DNA of 64,000 bases from Gluconacetobacter azotocaptans (GTDB lineage Bacteria > Pseudomonadota > Alphaproteobacteria > Acetobacterales > Acetobacteraceae), in the NCBI RefSeq assembly GCF_014174355.1, contig NZ_JABEQF010000001.1, positions 186,001-250,000 of the forward strand, given 5' to 3'. This document shows positions 60,944 through 64,000 of the stretch, piece by piece. The notes under the pieces were generated by a model that was not told the DNA's origin, did no database searches, and was given only the letters and a program-made list of their open reading frames with translations. A program made the position numbers and the translations under genes. Positions within the stretch are counted from its first letter, which is position 1. Each line of letters begins with the position of its first letter.

Positions 60944-61816
60944 TCAGGCCCCGGCCAGCGAGCGGCGGCGCAGCGGCATGGTCATGCAATGGATGCTTCC
61001 GCCCCCCTGCGAGAACTGGTCCAGTTCCGGGTCCAGTACCGTCAGCCCCTCGGCCCGCAGCATCTCGTTGACGCGGGTGGAATGGCGGGGGCTGATGACG
61101 CGCCCGTCACCCAGGGCCAGCACGTTGCACGCCATGTCCCGCATCGCTTCCTTGTAGGTCACCGGCAGCAGGCGGATGCCCTGCGCGCGGAACCAGTCCA
61201 GATCGGCGTCCGCCAGGGCGTCGGGCGCGACCAGGGCCAGTTTTTCCGCCACCATCGAGAAGACGACGTCCAGATGCAGGAAATGATCCGAAAAGCGGAT
61301 CATGCGCGTCTGCCATCCGGCTTCGTCGAACCAGCCGGTGAATTCCTCGGCCCCCGCGGTGTCGGTCCGGGTGCCGGTGACGCCCACCGCCAGCAGTCCG
61401 GGGCTGATGACGTGGATGTCGCCGCCTTCGACATGGCCGCGGTTCGCGGTCTTCCAGACCTCGCCCTCGCCATAGAACGATTCGATCAGCGCCTTCTCCC
61501 CCTTGCGTTCCTGGCGGAACAGGCTGGTGACGACGGTGCCGAACGGCGTCGTCTGCGAACTGTCGCGGGTATAGACCTGATAGGGCAGGCCCGGCTGGGG
61601 GGTAAGGAAATGGCAGGCGACGTCCGCGCCGCGCAGCGCGTCCACCATCTCGTCGAACTGTTTGCGGACGGCGTGCGTTTCGGGCTTGCGGCCGTTCTCC
61701 AGGCTCAGGATCGCGATGTCGTTGCTGGGGATCCAGTCATAATAGGTCGGCGGGCAGAGCAGGACGTCGTCCAGATGTCCGGTCTCGCTGTCGATGAACC
61801 ACTGATTGCTGCTCAT
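60944..61816 (-). CDS. Arginine deiminase/amidinotransferase-fold hydrolase
   Basis: 290 residues of the pentein superfamily, likely a dimethylarginine dimethylaminohydrolase- or arginine deiminase-like enzyme. It shows YTRDSSQTTPFGTVV, HVEGGDIHVI (Glu/Asp for substrate), DHFLHLDVVFS (His-x-Asp), and the nucleophile Cys in GGGSIHCMTMPL at about 277. AAGGGA lies just before the ATG. Substrate could be arginine, a methylated arginine or a guanidino acid. It is 47 bases upstream of the cytochrome b-like gene on the same strand; a functional tie is not obvious. Confidence 0.8.
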   Translation of the reverse strand: MSSNQWFIDSETGHLDDVLLCPPTYYDWIPSNDIAILSLENGRKPETHAVRKQFDEMVDALRGADVACHFLTPQPGLPYQVYTRDSSQTTPFGTVVTSLFRQERKGEKALIESFYGEGEVWKTANRGHVEGGDIHVISPGLLAVGVTGTRTDTAGAEEFTGWFDEAGWQTRMIRFSDHFLHLDVVFSMVAEKLALVAPDALADADLDWFRAQGIRLLPVTYKEAMRDMACNVLALGDGRVISPRHSTRVNEMLRAEGLTVLDPELDQFSQGGGSIHCMTMPLRRRSLAGA

Positions 61817-62111
61817 ATCCCTTGGAATCCTTGCCGGAAAATCCTGATGTCTCGATCGGTATCATAGGGAAGGACGTTACGGTATCCGATAGCAGGGGAT
61901 GCAAGTGAACTTTGCCATCCCCTCAATCTTCCGCCGCCAATCGACAGATCCGGTATCAAGACATTGAGAGTAAATTCGTTTTTGGGTCTCTTTTTCTGGT
62001 GGACCGCCCGGATGCGGGGCGGCGTCATCCGACCCGGACTCTTCTCATTGTCCAGGCTGATCTGTATGGGCTGGTGCCGGATGACTGCCGCCGGCGGTCC
62101 TGGAGGTTTTC

Positions 62112-63113
62112 TTGCGTATTCTCATGACCGGGACGGCGGGGTTCATCGGCTTCCATCTGGCGCTGCGGCTGCTGGCCGAGGGGCACGACGTCACGGGCAT
62201 CGACGGCATGACCTCCTATTACGATATCGCGCTGAAACAGGCACGGCATGCCCGCCTGCGCGAATGTCCGGGCTTCACCTGTCATGAATTCATGCTGGAA
62301 GATTCCGGCGCGCTGGCCAGGGCCTGCCGCGCGGCCCGGCCCGACATCGTCATTCATCTGGCAGCGCAGGCTGGGGTGCGGTACAGCCTGGAAAATCCCG
62401 GCGCCTATGTCAGCGCGAATGTGGTGGGCACCCATAACCTGCTGGAACAGGTGAAGGATCTGCCGGTCCGGCATTTCATCCTGGCCTCGACCTCGTCGGT
62501 CTACGGTGCCAGCCTCGAGATTCCGTTCGCCGAGGATCTGCCGTGCAACCAGCCGTTGAGCCTGTATGCCGCGACCAAGAAGGCGTGCGAGGGCATCGGC
62601 CATTCCTACGCCCATCTGCATGGCCTGCCGATTACCGCCTGCCGATTCTTCACCGTCTACGGGCCGTGGGGGCGGCCGGACATGGCGCTGTTCCGCTTTA
62701 CCCGCAACATCTTCGCCGGCCTGCCGATCGACGTCTATAACGGCGGGGACATGCAGCGCGACTTTACCTATGTCGACGATCTGGTCGAGGCCGTCTGCCG
62801 CCTGCTGCCCCTTCCGCCGGCGACCCAGGCCGGGCATGGCGCCAGTCCGGTCGCGCCCTATCGCGTGGTGAATGTCGGCGGGGGGCAGCCGGTCGGCCTG
62901 CGGGATTTCATCACCGCCATCGAACGCGCGACGGGTCGGGAGGCAATCTGCAACATGCTGCCCATGCAGCGGGGTGACGTGCCGCGCTCGTGGGCGGACT
63001 GCACGGTTCTGGAACAGTTGACCGGCTTTCATCCCGCGACGCCCTTGCAGGCCGGAGTGGACGCCTTCGTCGCGTGGTATCGCCAATGGTATCGGGCCGC
63101 CGACGGGGCGTGA
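62112..63113 (+). CDS. UDP-glucuronate 4-epimerase-like NAD-dependent epimerase
   Basis: 333-residue short-chain epimerase. The NAD motif is GTAGFIGFHLALRLL near the N-terminus; DIVIHLAAQAGVRYSLENPG and the catalytic SLYAATKKACE (Tyr-x3-Lys) follow, with RFFTVYGPWGRPDMA and RDFTYVDDLVEA. This sequence set is typical of the UDP-glucuronate 4-epimerase (CapI/LpsL) group that makes UDP-galacturonate. The start is TTG at 62112 with GGAGG about six bases upstream; the next ATG, at 62124, is inside the NAD fold. It is far from the gum locus and may serve lipopolysaccharide. Confidence 0.88.
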   Translation: MRILMTGTAGFIGFHLALRLLAEGHDVTGIDGMTSYYDIALKQARHARLRECPGFTCHEFMLEDSGALARACRAARPDIVIHLAAQAGVRYSLENPGAYVSANVVGTHNLLEQVKDLPVRHFILASTSSVYGASLEIPFAEDLPCNQPLSLYAATKKACEGIGHSYAHLHGLPITACRFFTVYGPWGRPDMALFRFTRNIFAGLPIDVYNGGDMQRDFTYVDDLVEAVCRLLPLPPATQAGHGASPVAPYRVVNVGGGQPVGLRDFITAIERATGREAICNMLPMQRGDVPRSWADCTVLEQLTGFHPATPLQAGVDAFVAWYRQWYRAADGA

Positions 63114-63129
63114 TCCGGCTGGATCTTAT

Positions 63130-63155
63130 CCACAGAATTGGGGACAATCCTGTGG
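63130..63155 (+). terminator. Stem-loop after the epimerase gene
   Basis: CCACAGAATTG (63130-63140), loop GGGA, CAATCCTGTGG (63145-63155): ten of eleven pairs match. No T-run follows. It begins 17 bases after the epimerase stop. The start of the left arm also completes the DnaA-box-like TTATCCACA (63126-63134), probably by chance. Confidence 0.45.
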
Positions 63156-63222
63156 GCGGTACTGGGGGGCATGGGCGGACAATGATCTTCTTCCTTGGTG
63201 GAATCGCGAGTCACCGCGAATC

Positions 63223-63242
63223 GCCCTGTCTCGCGACAGGGC
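63223..63242 (+). promoter_or_regulatory. Hairpin ten bases before the Nudix gene start
   Basis: GCCCTGTC (63223-63230), loop TCGC, GACAGGGC (63235-63242) is a perfect 8-bp stem. Its end is ten bases from the ATG at 63253 and borders the likely ribosome binding site (AGGGCCGG). It could limit translation or protect the mRNA. Confidence 0.4.
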
Positions 63243-63252
63243 AGGGCCGGCG

Positions 63253-63963
63253 ATGGGCCAGGTAGAGGACGGGTCGGTCCCGATCGTCTTCGCCCCGACG
63301 ATCCCGGCGGACTGCCACGCCCGGGTCCGCGCGGCCCCGCATTTCCGGCGCTGGCTGGCGGCCGCGGCGGCGGGTTTCGACCTGCGGCGGGTCACGGTAG
63401 AGAGTGTGACGTTCTTCGGTCCGCGGGTCGGGTTCATCCTGCTCCAGGCCGATGCCTGGCATGACGGCCGGCAGGTGCCGGGCACGGTCCTGCTGCGCGG
63501 CGATTCGGTGTCCATCCTGCTGGTCCTGCGTCATGCCGGCCATCCTGACCGGACCATCCTGACCTGCGAGGCCCGGCTGCCGGCGGCATGCCCCGACCTG
63601 CTGTCGTTGCCGGCGGGGATGCTGGACGGCGAGACCTTCGCCAGCACCGCCCTGCGCGAATTGTCCGAGGAGATCGGGGCCGACCTGGCGGTGCGCCAGG
63701 ACATGCTGGTGGACCTTGCGACCGTGTGGCTGTCGCCGGGCGGCTGCGATGAGGCGATCGCCCTGTACTATGCCGTCCTGGACCTTGATGACGCGGCGAT
63801 TCGCGCCCTGGATGGTCGCCGGACGGGTAATGCGGACGAACGTGAATCGATCCGGGTGCGGGTGGTCGATCTGGACGATATTCCGCGCATCGGCAGGACC
63901 GACGCCAAGACGCTGCTGTCGTTCTACATGTATCGCGACCGGGCGGCCCGCGTCGGCGCGTGA
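63253..63963 (+). CDS. Nudix hydrolase (ADP-ribose pyrophosphatase-like)
   Basis: 236-residue cytosolic hydrolase of nucleoside diphosphate derivatives. The Nudix box reads GMLDGETFASTALRELSEEIG, matching the G-x5-E-x7-R-E-x2-E-E-x-G pattern. SVSILLVLRH before it and VWLSPGGCDEAIALYYAVLD after it match ADP-ribose/NDP-sugar-type members. A long N-terminal part of about 75 residues precedes the domain. It lies downstream of the epimerase and could act on a sugar nucleotide, but the link is weak. Confidence 0.88.
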   Translation: MGQVEDGSVPIVFAPTIPADCHARVRAAPHFRRWLAAAAAGFDLRRVTVESVTFFGPRVGFILLQADAWHDGRQVPGTVLLRGDSVSILLVLRHAGHPDRTILTCEARLPAACPDLLSLPAGMLDGETFASTALRELSEEIGADLAVRQDMLVDLATVWLSPGGCDEAIALYYAVLDLDDAAIRALDGRRTGNADERESIRVRVVDLDDIPRIGRTDAKTLLSFYMYRDRAARVGA

Positions 63964-64000
63964 TGTATTGCCCGATCGGTGGAAACCGTGGACATTCGGG

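Noticed and set aside
63126-63134. Perfect DnaA-box sequence TTATCCACA
   Set aside because: A single 9-base match is expected about once in two windows of this size, and there is no cluster of boxes, AT-rich unwinding element or dnaA gene.
1-64000. CRISPR arrays, insertion sequences, prophage, integrases, tRNA or rRNA genes
   Set aside because: No direct repeat arrays, transposase or integrase domains, or RNA gene signatures were seen on either strand.

Overview
The window is high-GC DNA, densely packed with genes, from an alphaproteobacterial acetic acid bacterium (Acetobacteraceae). The nearest genus I can argue for is Gluconacetobacter, close to G. diazotrophicus. The reasons are a bacterial pyruvate decarboxylase of the acetic-acid-bacterium type, a three-subunit periplasmic GMC/cytochrome c sugar-acid dehydrogenase, several outer-membrane porins and a xanthan/acetan-like gum locus. 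No rRNA, tRNA, CRISPR array, insertion sequence or prophage was seen.

Layout: (1) 1-9.3 kb is metabolic: aldo/keto reductase (cut by the window edge), AroE-like dehydrogenase, LacI regulator, a DUF2459 protein, a small lipoprotein, metF, an ArsR-methyltransferase fusion with a clear operator, a decayed 3' end of metE, an aminotransferase and an APC permease. (2) 9.3-31.2 kb is an exopolysaccharide locus with three main transcription units. The first, on the minus strand, is gumD, a WecG/GumM-type transferase, gumC, a GumH-like transferase, a beta-barrel protein and gumB. The second, also minus, is gumK, a GT4, a GT2 and ugd. The third, on the plus strand, is an acyltransferase, a polymerase candidate, a GH5 hydrolase, a GT2 and a flippase. 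It is flanked by a 2OG-Fe(II) oxygenase and a second acyltransferase on the minus strand. The likely scheme is assembly of a cellobiose-mannose-glucuronate type repeat on undecaprenyl phosphate, flipping, Wzy-type polymerisation, and export through GumC, GumB and the barrel. (3) 31.3-41.8 kb holds a zinc alcohol dehydrogenase, an AlgE-like outer-membrane protein, adenine deaminase, two membrane proteins, a VOC protein, a YaiI-family protein and a short class II UvrA.

(4) 42.2-48.5 kb is an aldehyde dehydrogenase and NDH-2 pair, then a TetR regulator, a His/Met-rich secreted protein, an outer-membrane protein broken by a one-base frameshift, and a nucleotidyltransferase. (5) 48.5-58.4 kb holds a flavin reductase, an OprB porin, the dehydrogenase operon (small subunit, flavoprotein, triheme cytochrome c, GlcG-like protein) and pdc. 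Together these describe periplasmic oxidation of sugars plus diversion of pyruvate to acetaldehyde. (6) 58.4-64 kb holds an MFS transporter, a minus-strand set of deiminase, membrane cytochrome b-like protein and tetraheme cytochrome c, a UDP-glucuronate epimerase and a Nudix hydrolase.

The most unusual points are the metE remnant that keeps all four zinc ligands, the terminator-like and alternative hairpins in the gumD leader, the hydroxylase and GH5 inside the gum locus, the frameshifted porin behind a 36-bp near-palindrome, a 14-C tract upstream of an acyltransferase, and the deiminase/cytochrome b/tetraheme cytochrome set. No searches were run; all calls rest on reading the sequence.
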